From Rostratula benghalensis (Eukaryota > Chordata > Aves > Charadriiformes > Rostratulidae): a DNA stretch of 64,000 bases. Where the stretch lies: contig VXAI01000194.1 in assembly GCA_013399305.1 (NCBI GenBank), positions 898,341-962,340 of the forward strand. The letters run 5' to 3'. The first letter of the stretch is position 1. Every line of letters starts with the position of its first letter. This document shows positions 1 to 11,127 of this stretch, piece by piece. The notes beneath the pieces are model-generated. The model saw only the letters and a list, made by a program, of their open reading frames with translations, did no database searches and was not told the DNA's origin. The translations under genes and the position numbers were made by a program.

Positions 1-2793
1 TGAGAAAATCCATCGTGTAGGTCCATTTGAGTGAGCTGACACCGTGGTACCACCGACCATCAGCTGCTCTGAGAGCAGAAGCACCCCCCAGAGAGCCCCC
101 ATCAGCAATGGGCAACAGAATCTGCTGGATCAACTCCCCAACAACTGAATTCTCCATTACTAAACCGGACAGCTCTGACTCCTGTCAGATCACACGATTT
201 CAGGGAAGCCTCACACCATTCCCCATACCAGCCCGCAGCAACCAGCGGGATGTTCCCAGGGGTGAGGAAGCCCTGGCCGGTGCCTGCAGCCTGCGATGGC
301 CACCGTGCTCCAGACTCCCCACAGCACACCCTTAATCTGGGCTCAGGCTCCTTCTGTCCCCTTCCTTGTTTTGCCTCTGGGGCCAGCTTCTCCATAACAC
401 TAAAAACCCAATAATGCTATTTTTTCGTGTCCCCCCCTCCGTTTACGAAGGGGATGGGAGTGCGGTTTCCTACATTCCATCTGTTTCATTAAGAAGTGTT
501 TATTGTTCCAGATGAGCACGGCACTCAGGTTTCTTATGTTTCCAATTTGCTTTTTAGGACTCTGGCTTTTGTCCAGAGAAGTGATTTTAGACTCTAATTT
601 CCAGTAGCTTTTTCTTACTACGCTTCTGCTCAGAGAAGAAAGCTGTGCGAACGGAGAGAGCAAGAAGGCTAAGCCAAACACTCCCCCCTGCCAGCCGGAC
701 AGGCTCTGCAGGAAAGCAGCAGTTTAAAATCTTTCCACTCATAATTTAACAAACATACCAACTGCTTGTCTTTCAGCATTTCTGACCTCTTGTGCCTGTC
801 TCAAAGCGGCTGCTCACTCGCACAAGCGCGGCTGGAGGTGAAGAGCAGGGATGCTCCGCAAAACATCACCTTTCCTCCCCCCCAAAACTGAATCTTTCCT
901 TCGATGAGGACAAGGGGATGACAACTTATTTTGGGAGAACTAGAGCCAGCCTCACCAAAGAGCTAATGGAGCAAGTGCTTGCTCACATCTAGAGACTGGA
1001 GGAGTGAGAAAAACCCAAGTACATCCATCCCCGCTGAGTTGCAGAGTCCTGTGCTGCTCCTCTGATGAGTACCCAAGGTGTGACACCTCCATGGCTCAAT
1101 TAGGAGAGACTCCGTAGTAAACCAGACCTTGCTCCTCCCTCAAAGAGATAGAGGCCCAGCTCCCTCCTCTGCCTTGGTGCCAAACGCTCCCTCCCGAAGG
1201 CTTCCTATGGAATATTCCGTGTAGGTTGCAGAACTCCATCCAAAACGCCTCCAAATTTTACCTCGCTCAGGGGCCCCACGCAATCTCGTTCCAGAGGCCG
1301 TAAAACAGTGTCCTTCTCTAATCTCTAACCCCTCGTTTTCTCATCATTGTGCCCTCGCAGCCACAATGAGCAATCTAAAAATCCCATACAGAAGCAATGC
1401 AAGTACATCCCATGGCGTTGCAGCCTTCACTTCAGCCCCAGGCCTTACAGACATGGGATGAGTTAGTCTTTCCTTCATTACAGCAATGAAACTGCTCCTT
1501 TTTAGGTGCAACCTCAAAAAGAACATGTTTGCACATATTTTTTAAGAAGCTAACACTTTTTGGAATGGACACTGTTCAGGGCAGAGAGCAAACCCATGGC
1601 TCATTCCTGCAGGCTTTGGTTTTCATCCCAGCAACCTTGGTGAGGAGTCGCTGTGACAATGCTTGATCTTGCTGAGGGAGAGCTGATTTTCCAGCGTTTC
1701 TAGCAGCATTTGAGGTTGTTTGCTTTGCTTTTGGCGTAAGAACATCACATGAAGGCAGCAGGAGCACAGCAACACCATGGGAAAGGGTTGTTAGGGAACT
1801 GCTGGAGCCGCGAGAGCAAAAAAGCAGCAGAGGAGCACAGGGCAGGGCCACTGAGTAAACTGCTAAAGACCAGCTCAAAAAGGACATCATCTAATATTAA
1901 GGGACTGCCACCTTCTTCCCAACTGAGGCCATCACAAGTACACCCATTACAGAAGGAACATAGACAATTGCAAGGGACCAAAACCCAAGAATAAAACCAT
2001 ATTCTGCTCTGTTTTGGTCAGGCTGCTTTAAGTGCTGGGCAGTGTTCTGGGGATCCATGTTTCACATCAATCAGGTCATCTTTTCCTCTGCTCTGGAGGG
2101 CTCACATGAAGTGGTTCCCCATTGCTGAAAGAGCCCTTGGAAGTATCAACAACAGAAACTCAAGGACTGCAGTGTCCCCTCTTCCTTAGGAAATGCTGTG
2201 ACATTCTCAGCATTGGCACCTCTTTTCACTCATCAGACAAGACGTTTAACAGTTTCCCCAAGGAGACCCCAAAATTGTCAATGAGAGAGGCCACCAGGAT
2301 GCTCTAACCTAAAAACTGGCTCCCAGTGGAAGACAAACCATTTTTGATTTGATGTTGTTTGCTTCCTTAAAACAGAAGCACTTGCCAAAGGCCCGGGAAG
2401 GGGAGATGCCTGGCGGAGGCAGAGGGGAGCAGAGGCACACACATCCTTTGGCTCTGTGCTTCCCCCAGGACGTCCAACCCTAAGATCCTGCTGGGGGTAC
2501 AGAAGAGCTCAAACAGTCATGCAAGCGTGGAGTGTGCCCAGGCCTGCTGCTAACATCACATACCCTCGAAAAAGGGATTTAAGAATAATCAGCTGACTTC
2601 TAAAGATTCCTGTTGGTCCTGCACTTTTTGGCCTTTTTGGCATCAAATGCTGCACGTGATGTTTCAAGTGACTGTTCTGATTTAAACTCCACTGGGGATC
2701 TAACTTTGAGCTTTAATTGCAGGGCAGTGTGCTCTCTGCCTCCCCCGCAGCGGGTTGTACCCCTTAACCAAGGAGTGAACAGCCTTTGCCTAC
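1..2793 (-). other. SRGAP3: SRGAP3 intron 18, 5' part
   Basis: Start of the intron that leads to the SH3 exon. I searched both strands for the SH3 sequence (ALYDY-like and WWEGR-like motifs) and did not find it, so that exon lies beyond base 1. No CR1 copy or other recognisable element. Confidence 0.75.
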
Positions 2794-2873
2794 CATCGTC
2801 GCTGGTGTGGTGCTCAGCAGCAGCGTCCGGAACCGAGTCTTCTGTGGAGGCTCTCTCTCCGTGAGGACTTTCA
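2794..2873 (-). CDS. SRGAP3: SRGAP3 exon 18: acidic linker between RhoGAP and SH3
   Basis: 80 nt, phase 2 in and phase 1 out, encoding about residues 701-726: ESPHGERASTEDSVPDAAAE, then HHTSDD, after completing C700. The EHHTSDD and SPHGE segments match srGAP3; the middle (RASTEDSVPDAAA) is less conserved than the folded domains, as expected for a disordered linker. The acceptor is CCTTCCGTTGTAG and the donor is ATG|GTAGGC. The final codon begins with G, consistent with the E that starts the SH3-containing exon in mammals. Confidence 0.92.
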
Positions 2874-5800
2874 CTACAACGGAAGGAAACAGAGGAGATG
2901 CTTGACACTGCTAGAAATTGAGTTTCCTCATTTAGAAAAATCAAAGAAAACTTAAATAGGAGCATCTGTATCGGAAGTCAATATCTAGGTTCCGCTGTGA
3001 CAGACACTTTGCGGGTGCGTTTGCACATACTGAAGTCAGTGTGACTGAAAATCAAGTTAAGTTCTTATTTGATCAAGCAAACCCCAACACCTTCGTTAAC
3101 CTTCTTGTATGCTATCAGGCAAGTCCAACTTCAGATCTTACAACCCGGACCCCTGGAGATGTTCAGAACTCAGATAACAGCGGCGTGTTGGGTCTAGCTC
3201 CTCTCTGCCATGCCAGAATTATTCCCTCAGCTGCATTCTCCATTGCTCTAATTAGCTCATTAGATGACTGATGAGATAGCTGCCACTTCCTGGGGGAAAT
3301 AATTTCTCAACTCATAACGATGTTTCCAGGTCTGAGTTTGTCATCTCCCTCTTCCCCTTTTATCGCAAACTTAAATTGTCCCATTCATTTCACCGAACGA
3401 GTCCCGAGGCCAGATCAATCGTCCTGGAATCTTCATTTACTGAGCACCTGGGCCACCACTCAGTTACGTTTTGTGTGAAGAAAACCTCCAAAAGGATCAG
3501 CCAACAAGTGGCAACCAAAGCTTTTGCTTTGCACGAGAGGTTCCCCCGGGTCAGGAGCAGAAAGCAAACCGGCCAAGGAGCTGCTGCCAGCCCTGCCTGA
3601 GGGGAAAAGTCACCCACTCCTCATTTTACCAGATGCTGTTCCCAAAGACAAAAGGTGTTTGCTGCACTCTTATGCTGTAACTCACCGTCCTGGTTTGAGG
3701 ACCAGGACAAATCACCTCCCTAAAGCTGTTCTTTAATTCTCTTCCCACAGGGATAACTTTATCCCTCATTCTGGCTTTGCAATGGTTAAAGTGACCACGG
3801 ACATAACATGCTCCCCCTTCTGTAATCTACCTCCTGCACTCTTTCAAAGGAGGGAGAAAAAAGAAAAAGGAGAAGGGGGTTAAAATGTCTGGATAATTCT
3901 AGCATCTCATTATGCTTAATCCACAGGACACAAAGCTTCCCCACCACCTTCTGAGTCAGTACCTCAGGAATCAACCTTTCCCGTCCTTTGCAAAGCCTTT
4001 ATGCTACTTAATAAAGTTTACAGAAGAATTTGAAGCCGAATGGAGGTCCCAAGAGGAACACAGCACTAAGGGCTAAAGTTTCACGCAGACTGTGAAGTAA
4101 TGTCGCCTCCAGCCAACACTAAAGATCCAAACCCTGCACAGGGACCACGCGCCACTTCCTGCCCATTCCTCCAACAGCACTTTCCACCAACCCCCCCTGT
4201 CCTGGCTGCAGACCCCGTCTCTGTCACACCAGCCCTGGGATGCTGCAGTGGGAAGGGTCAGGCTGCTGGGCTTCAGGCTGCGAAGGGGCAAGTGATATAT
4301 GGAAAAGGTGCAAGCTGAGCATCTATAAACTATCTTCTTCCCTGCCATTCCCTTGTCTCACTTGCTGGCACACAGACTGTCCCCATGCAGTCCTCGTGCA
4401 GGCTCAGATGGACAGTCAGATGCAGCACAATCCAAGGTTCGACTCAGAGGCAGTATTTCAGAGATCACAGAATGGTTCGGTTTGGAAGGGACCTGAAAGC
4501 CCCCCCAGTGCCACCCCCTGCCCTGGGCAGGGACACCTCCCACCAGCCCAGGTTGCTCCAAGCTCCCTCTAACCTGGCCTTGAACCTCTCCAGGGATGGG
4601 GCAGCCACAGCTTCTCTGGGCAACCTGGGCCAGGCTCTCACTACCCTCACCCCAAAGAAGTTCTTCCCCAGATCCATCTCCCCCTCTCTCAGTTGAATGC
4701 CCGCAGCACGGCCCCAAATGTGTCATCAGCTCTGAACCCTGCCCCAGCAGCCGCTGGCCGGGAGGAAGCCTGGGCTGGGGGCCGCAGGGCACACACGAGC
4801 AGCCCGAGCAGCCTCCAACACCAGAGCCCCCAGCTCGAGGGTGACCCAGCCCAGCGAAGGGGCAGCAGGAGATGGCAGATATTTCAGGCTCTGCTCCCCA
4901 GCAGAACGTTGGAGGATTCACTGTGTCCCCTGCTCGCCTTGTGGCAGGGAGCCCTGTGGGCAATAACTAACGACTACCTAAACACCCAAATAGCAGGGCT
5001 GTGAGAAGGCTCGGATGGGAACCAGATGCTTCTCCCGACGGTCAGCAGTCTGCCCTGCCTGCTTCTGCCCTTCTCTGCTTGACAGGGTCTCAGGTCAGGG
5101 CGGTTAGGAAGGGCAATGAAGAAAAAAACAATTGCCTTCAGAAAATTGATATTACCTTCCAAGGACACGTTGCCGCCTACACGCTCACGTGAAGCATTTC
5201 CCAAACCAAAGCGTGCTCAACGCTTCTCAGTTTTATTCCCTTCACCTTCAGGGACGAAACCTCTCCTCAATGCGTTTCTCAAAGGTCATAAAGATTCTTT
5301 AATTTTATTTTATTTTTTTTTTTTTCCCCCCCTCTACAAGTCTTTCACATACAACATCAGCTAAAAACATCAGAGGGAAGGGGAAAACGCAGAGAATGTC
5401 CAAGAGAGGCCCTGGCAAGTCTCCTGCAGCAGCAGTTGGTGGAGAGGAGCCTCTCCTCGCCGCACGGCCAGGGAGAGAGCCCGGAGTTAAAGCTACTCTG
5501 GAACAAGTCGGGCAGACAAGGCCAGCTCTGTCACCAGAGCGACTTCGCTTTTAAAATGTTATTTATTTTAGTATATGAAAATAATCATTTTGCATTCCTG
5601 GGAGGCTGGAGGAGGGAAGGAAGCTGGGGGGAGAGAAGCAGGACACAATTTAACATTCCTCGTTTTCAGAGGGAGAGATCAGCTTGGCCGGTAGGAAAGA
5701 AAACACCTCCTTTCCTTCCCCCACTCCCCAACCTTCCACCCCAGATGACAGGAGCCGCTCTGGCTGAATTGTTTCCAGATGTGCCTTTCAGACTGAACAG

Positions 5801-6312
5801 GCAGCCGGGCCTCTGGAGCTTTAGGCTGGATGGAAAGGGTGATTTCGCATTCCTCCCTCTTCCCTCCCCCACCATCAGTGCTACCCTGAAAATGAAACCA
5901 TGCCACAGCTTTCTAGGTTCAGTTGCAAGTGACCCCTGTGTCTGAAAGCAAAGGCCCTCAAGACAAGTAGAAAAAAAGGCAAAAGCAGGAGAAAAAAAGA
6001 TGACAAAAAAAAAAAAAAAAAAGATTGACTTTGGCAGCTACCACAGCAGAACCTCCACGAAAATCCCCACACAACCTTGCCCTCCAGGAGAAGTGAGCTA
6101 CGGTTGACAACTGAATAGCTGCTTTCTACCAGCTTATTTCTTTCGAGCTGATGACTCTCCAGAGGCACCAGAGCCATCCTCTCTACCATAAAACAGATTT
6201 TTGAAAGGCTGGGCCAGATGCTCGTATGCAGAATTAGACAACGCAGAGCGCACGACTGTCGCTCACTAATCCGTAATTAAATACCCACCCAGTCCTTTTC
6301 TCCCCATCATAC
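2874..6312 (-). other. SRGAP3: SRGAP3 intron 17 (3.4 kb)
   Basis: It contains a CR1 3' end (4464-4694, minus), T13/C7 at 5313-5332 and A18 at 6005-6022. Open frames at 4358-4963 arise from the CR1 and its GC-rich flank. No other exon seen. Confidence 0.8.
4464..4694 (-). mobile_element. CR1 LINE, 3' end
   Basis: It starts ATCACAGAATGGTTCGGTTT and includes CCAGGGATGGGGCAGCCACA and CTCACCCCAAAGAAGTTCTT. Same subfamily as the copies at 44.2 and 56.4 kb. It lies in intron 17. Confidence 0.9.
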
Positions 6313-6537
6313 CAGTAATCCTCCGTGTTTCCACCTCTGCTATAGACAGGACCCTCCAGTTCCCTTGGTCCTGGGAAGATGTTCTCATGTTGGATGATGA
6401 TGGTTTTGATCAGTTCATTGACGTGAGCTTGGCAAGAGACTTGATCGTGACCTTCGGGCACAGACATCAGTGTTGGCCCAAAGCAGATGGCTAAATTGTA
6501 GGGATCCATCATGTTCTCTTCACTGAACTGAGATAAA
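6313..6537 (-). CDS. SRGAP3: SRGAP3 exon 17: end of RhoGAP domain
   Basis: 225 nt, phase 2 in and phase 2 out, encoding about residues 626-699: LSQFSEENMMDPYNLAICFG, PTLMSVPEGHDQVSCQAHVN, ELIKTIIIQHENIFPGPREL, EGPVYSRGGNTEDY, with C700 split TG|T. MDPYNLAICFGPTL is the third conserved RhoGAP block, and its asparagine (about N639) is present. The acceptor is GTCTTTTGCAG and the donor is CTG|GTATGA. The open frame runs on into the intron past this donor; joining at GTATGA restores the family EDYC. Confidence 0.95.
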
Positions 6538-7096
6538 CTGCAAAAGACAGGAGAGGGGCGGAGGGTTAAGAGCAGGAAACATCATCATCATCATCACCAT
6601 ATTCTGCTGGAGAACACACAGCTCAGCTGGGGAGGTTTGCTGCGGGCCTTCTGCTGCTCAGAGCCGATGGGCTGGCACGTGGAAGTTCTGGGTCTGTGTG
6701 AAAAATGAGACACTGATGGCATTTACAGAGAAATGACATAGAAACCCCAAGGGGAGCTTGAAAGCAGGGCTACATGAGAAGTCCTGTATTTGCAAGGGTT
6801 GGATTTTACTCTAATCTCCATCTCTAATTCTGTATTACTGTTGTTCAGAGCCCACTTGTAGCCCAACACTCGATACCAGTTGTACCAGTGCCTGTGATCA
6901 AGTGTGCAAAGGGTCCTTTCTCCATCGCCCAGATGCTCCTCTGGTCCCTTTTTGGGGACTCTTCTTACAGATTTCCCAGCAAATCCAAATCTTATCATTT
7001 CTATACAGTGCCATTTTTTAAAACTTTTTTTTTTTTTTGTCTCACTCAATTTTGTCCCAAACCAACCACGTAAACCATGCAGGTGGGGATACTCAC
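6538..7096 (-). other. SRGAP3: SRGAP3 intron 16 (0.56 kb)
   Basis: A short intron with (CAT)n at 6580-6600 close to the 3' end and T14 at 7025-7038 close to the 5' end. No other element. Confidence 0.85.
6580..6600. repeat. (CAT)n microsatellite
   Basis: About six CAT units, one changed to CAC, in intron 16, some 43 nt upstream of the exon 17 acceptor in the transcript. Confidence 0.95.
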
Positions 7097-7202
7097 TGAT
7101 TGAGGAAAGCAAAGAGGTATCTCATGACAATCAAAGTGGTCTTCGGCAGGTTCAGAAGCACTTTCCGGATGTGGAGAGCCCTCTCCTGTAAATTATCCAT
7201 TG
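7097..7202 (-). CDS. SRGAP3: SRGAP3 exon 16: RhoGAP domain
   Basis: 106 nt, phase 1 in and phase 2 out, encoding about residues 591-624: MDNLQERALHIRKVLLNLPK, then TTLIVMRYLFAFLN, with H625 split CA|T. LPKTTLIVMRYLFAFL is the conserved RhoGAP helix that packs against the catalytic site (LPxxNxxxLxxLxxFL in the wider family). The acceptor is TTCCTTGCAG and the donor is TCA|GTGAGT. Confidence 0.95.
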
Positions 7203-7302
7203 CTGCAAGGAAGAAAGAGCCCCAGAGAGTTGCCATCATCATCATCGTATCACCATACCCACATCTCACCAAGGCCAAACCCAACCAGTATACTATGATG
7301 GT

Positions 7303-7752
7303 TCACAGAATCAGGGAACTGTCAGGGTTGGAAGGGACCTCTGGAGCTCACCCAGTCCCACTCCCTGCTAAAGCAGGGTCACCCAGAGCACAGCACTCAG
7401 GGCTGCATCCAGGAGGGGCTTGAAGGTCTCCAGAGAAGGGGACTCCACACCCCCCCATGGGCAGCCTCTGCCAGGGCTCTGACACCCTCACCCCAAACAA
7501 GTTCCTCCTCATCTTTCAACAGAAATTCCCCTGTCCCAGTTTGTGCCCGTTGCCCCTTGTCCTGTCACTGGGAACCACTGAGAAGAGTCCGGCTCCATCC
7601 TCCTTCAACCCCCGCTTTAGACACTTGGGAGCATGAAGGTGGTCTCCTCTCAAGCCTTCTCCAGGCTAAAGAGTCCCAGCCTTTCCTCATCAGGGAGATG
7701 CTCCTCAAACACCTTTGTTGCCCTGTGCCTTCGTTGTTCCTGTGCAAGCTAT
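7303..7752 (-). mobile_element. CR1 LINE, about 450 bp
   Basis: It starts TCACAGAATCAGGGAACTGT and carries GGGTTGGAAGGGACCTCTGG and the body found at 42.6 kb (CTGTCACTGGGAACCACTG). 5'-truncated. It lies in intron 15. Confidence 0.9.
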
Positions 7753-7772
7753 CCAGATGGGCAGCGGGAGGA

Positions 7773-7851
7773 AGAATGGTTTGGGTCAGAAGGGACCTTA
7801 AAGATCACCACCTGCTTCCAACCCCCTGCCATGGGCAGGAACACCTCCACG
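7773..7851 (-). mobile_element. CR1 LINE 3'-terminal fragment
   Basis: An 80-bp 3' end: GAATGGTTTGGGTCAGAAGG, then GCCATGGGCAGGAACACCTC. It sits about 20 bp beyond the 5' limit of the next CR1 copy and in the same orientation. Confidence 0.8.
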
Positions 7852-9021
7852 GGAAGAACACGAGGGGGGCAGGACCTGCTGGTGAAGAAGGGCCCCAAAC
7901 ACATGGAACTTCACTGCCAGTTCCTTCCTGGCGTGGGAGCACTGGATGTCATCTGTTTCAATAGCTCTGGCACAATAGCTCATTCACGTTAGCTTGGAAA
8001 GGTGGGTGTTTAAAAAAAGAAATTGTGTAACACTTAGAGGGAAATTAACATAGTTAAAGGGTGAGGCAAAAAGCTCTGTGTGCAGCAGCCTACTGAGAAA
8101 TAAGTGGGCAGCATAAATCATCTCGGAAGGGAGAACTTATTTGGAAGCAGATTTTTCTTTTCATACAATGTGAATTCCACTCTGTAAATGCATTTATCAG
8201 GAGGAAGAAAACCACGAGCCATTTTAGCAGCAGTTATCTTCTGCTTTACTTCAAAGGCCGCCACTGCAAAGGCCATTTCACTACTTGGACAATAGAATCA
8301 TTCTTCAACTCTGAGGGACATGGCAATAGCCAGGCCATTTACAGGGAGGTTGCTCACGTACAAAAAAACCCCAAGAACCAACCCTCTGTCCACCAGAACC
8401 GCGTTTAGAAACCACCAAAAACGTTAACAGCTGGACTGTGACTGTCCTCATGGTTGATAATCTCTAACAGGAGCACAGAGATGTCCCCTCGTGGTTAAGC
8501 TAAAAGGGGGCTGAGTGCTACCTGGGCAGCTAAAGGGATAAAGCAGAAGCACGGCAAGGACACAAGGGCAGCGTGCATCCGTCAAGGTGAGGGAAGGCAG
8601 GCAGGGCAGCAAACCCTGCCAGAGAGACCCCCTTCTGAGAGGGCATTTCTGACACCTTCCCATGACAGGGAAATCTGAAAGATTGTTTTTCAGAAGTGGA
8701 GCTTTGTGGTTTATTCTGTTTGAAGAGAATTACGAAGCACTGCCTCAGAAAAATCCGAGATGCAGCCCTTAAATTCTATTTAATTCTGTCTCCTCGCTAA
8801 TTTGTTAAAAAATTGCTAGCAGAATAAGGATGGCTGTAACCAGGGAAATGTCCAGACTCTGGCTAACAGAGACTAGGGTACCAGTGCAACCCAAACCCAG
8901 CCAAAGGAACCTTAAAAGGGTTATTTTGGAACCAAGATAAAAGGGGGAGGGGAAGAGAGAACAGTGGAACATGAGATCGGAAAAATTAATCCTGTATCTT
9001 TGCAGATCCTCATATACTTAC

Positions 9022-9156
9022 TGACACAGGCAATCAGATCATGAAAGATATCCTTAGGGAAGAGAGGATGCTCCAGCCCTCGAAAATAGAGCTTCAGAAC
9101 TCCTGCTATTGAATCCATGTCGTGGTCATTCTGGTCCCCAGCCAACGGATCTTCCC
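9022..9156 (-). CDS. SRGAP3: SRGAP3 exon 15: RhoGAP domain
   Basis: 135 nt, phase 1 in and phase 1 out, encoding about residues 546-589: EDPLAGDQNDHDMDSIAGVL, KLYFRGLEHPLFPKDIFHDL, IACV, with T590 split A|CA. It contains the second conserved RhoGAP block, LKLYFRGLEHPLF, with the family lysine (about K566) and arginine (about R570) present. The acceptor is TTGTCACGAAG and the donor is TCA|GTAAGT. Confidence 0.95.
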
Positions 9157-11049
9157 CTTCGTGACAAGCAAAGAAAAACAGGCATGAAAAAAAACATAAT
9201 CATCCTAATGGAGAAAAGAATCAGCCTGGAAGGATGCACCTCAGCTGGAGAAAAGGATTTATCAGCACAAAGTTAATCCCACCCACTCCAGCTGCACTCT
9301 AACAGTGTGAGGCAGAAAGTGCTCTCTCCTGCACTGCAGGCAAGAAGGCACATCTCTGACGGCAACCCCAGGAGATTTGGGACAGCTTTCTGCCCAGCAG
9401 CTCCCAGTCTGACACTGGGAGCTCACACCCAAGGAGGGTGGTGTGGATCCTGGAGTGGAGGTGACACTTCCAGGCTCTCAGCAGCTCCAGATAATTTGGT
9501 GGGGTGTGAACTTCGCAGCCCCACCACGGAGGTGAAGGTCACAGGAGTCCAGGAGTGGGTTTTTATGCAAACTCACAGCTGACGCCGAGGTGGATTCGGT
9601 GCCCACAAGGGAACACTGAGCATCGTGCTCCCAGCTCAGCGGGATGCAGGCATCTCACACTGAACTGGTGGGGAGCGGGGGGAGAGGGTAATAATTTGTC
9701 ACTGCAGATATGGCACAGTTTGTCTGCATTACAACGGAAAAGATGCCCGCCTAAGGAGTTGTTCCCCAGGGAAAAGTCCCTATCACATATAATTAGATTT
9801 AATGATGGGGCAATCCTCAAATTGAAGCTATATATATCCATTCTGTGACTGAAATTACCAAAGCTTGCCTATTATCTTAATAACACACAGGATAATAAAT
9901 GGGCCACTACAAACCAGAGTATTATCTTTGATATTAACTGCCACCAAGGGTTCTGGATGAAGTAATAAACTGCAGAGACGTTATTCTTAACTTTGTCAGT
10001 TCTGTATATCTTATGCTTTACAGAGACAAGTGAGATGAAGGGAAAACCACAACCACTTTTTTATTTCTGCATGGTAGTGCTGGAACAACTGGCTGCTTTC
10101 CCGAGATGATGGGTATTTGTTTCCTTTATTTAAAAAAAGAAAAAAAGAGGTTCTCCACTCTCCTATCAAGCCCTTACCTACAGCCCACGACACACACTTC
10201 TGTTTCCTCTCTTCTTGAGGATTTTAATTCTCAGGCAGATGGAGATGAAGTCAGGTGAAATTAGATGCCATGTTTCATACCTGTGGTGCATGAAACTCCT
10301 CTCTACCCAAAAGCAAAAGAAATTTGCTGCGCCTAAGTAAGTCCTGCTCATCTCTTCAGCAGCAAGGGTAGAAACACATTAACCACCTTCTTTTTGGAGT
10401 GACGTACTCGGGGAATTAACACCAGCCCTGTTTTCAGTGACTCAAGCAAGAGTGGGGCTGCAGGGACTGCCTGAAAAGCCCCCTCAGAACCTGCTCTGCC
10501 AGGGACCAGCCCAGCCAGAAGCCAAGGACTCAGGAGGCTCCCAGCCATTCTCTGCCTTTGGATGGATTTTTTTTTTTTCCCCATAGAAAATCAAATCTAT
10601 TAAAAGCTACAACAAGTTAACGTTCTCTTGAAATTTACTCTCTCACTTGCTGGTATTTAGAGTAAAATATAGCCAAGCTATGCCTCAAGAACATGGAAAA
10701 CAGAATTTCATCCTCTAACAGCCAATCTATTCACAAAGAGCTGGGGAAAGAGGGTAGGAAAATGCAGTTACACTTGGTAATGAAATTCTCTATATCCTTT
10801 AGTGTTAGAAATAATCAATAAACTATCAAGACATGAGAGAAGATTGAATTCAGAATATTTATTGTGCAGACACTCTACAAGAAATAAAGCATAATGCCAA
10901 ACATCTGCCTACTCAAGGTTAACGAGGACTAGACAAGCGTTTGGGCAGGACTCACTTAGGAAAAACCAAAGGGACAAAATATACCATGCCATTTCAGAAC
11001 ATTGAAACAAATTAATGCGCTTGGCAATAATTTCTGAGATCCTCCTTAC
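9157..11049 (-). other. SRGAP3: SRGAP3 intron 14 (1.9 kb)
   Basis: Ordinary AT-rich intronic sequence with short A and T runs. No CR1 copy or exon seen. Confidence 0.8.
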
Positions 11050-11127
11050 CTCTTTCAAATGCATTTTTTATGTCATTGACTTCAACTTGGGACCCAGACA
11101 CTCGGAATATCCCTTCATGCTGCAAAC
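11050..11127 (-). CDS. SRGAP3: SRGAP3 exon 14: RhoGAP domain, arginine finger
   Basis: 78 nt, phase 1 in and phase 1 out, encoding about residues 520-544: LQHEGIFRVSGSQVEVNDIK, then NAFER, with G545 split. GIFRVSG is the RhoGAP signature; its arginine (about R527) is the catalytic finger that stabilises GTP hydrolysis on the bound GTPase, here expected to be Rac1. It is intact, so the GAP is predicted to be active. The acceptor is ATCGTGGTCCAG and the donor is GAG|GTAAGG. Confidence 0.95.

Larger units (their letters stand above)
7203..9021 (-). other. SRGAP3: SRGAP3 intron 15 (1.8 kb)
   Basis: About a third is CR1: a 450-bp copy (7303-7752) immediately followed by the 3' end of a second copy (7773-7851), both minus. 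A short (CAT)n lies at 7234-7246. The rest (7860-9021) holds nothing that I recognise. Confidence 0.8.

Noticed and set aside
1..2793. Search for the SH3 exon of SRGAP3
   Set aside because: No SH3-like reading in any minus-strand frame; the exon lies outside the window.
4358..4963. 201-codon open frame, minus strand
   Set aside because: It covers a CR1 3' end and its GC-rich flank; the reading is a by-product of stop-poor repeat sequence, not CR1 coding sequence.
5436..5945. 169-codon open frame, plus strand, intron 17
   Set aside because: No domain, no splice context and antisense to the gene; composition follows the local pyrimidine-rich sequence.
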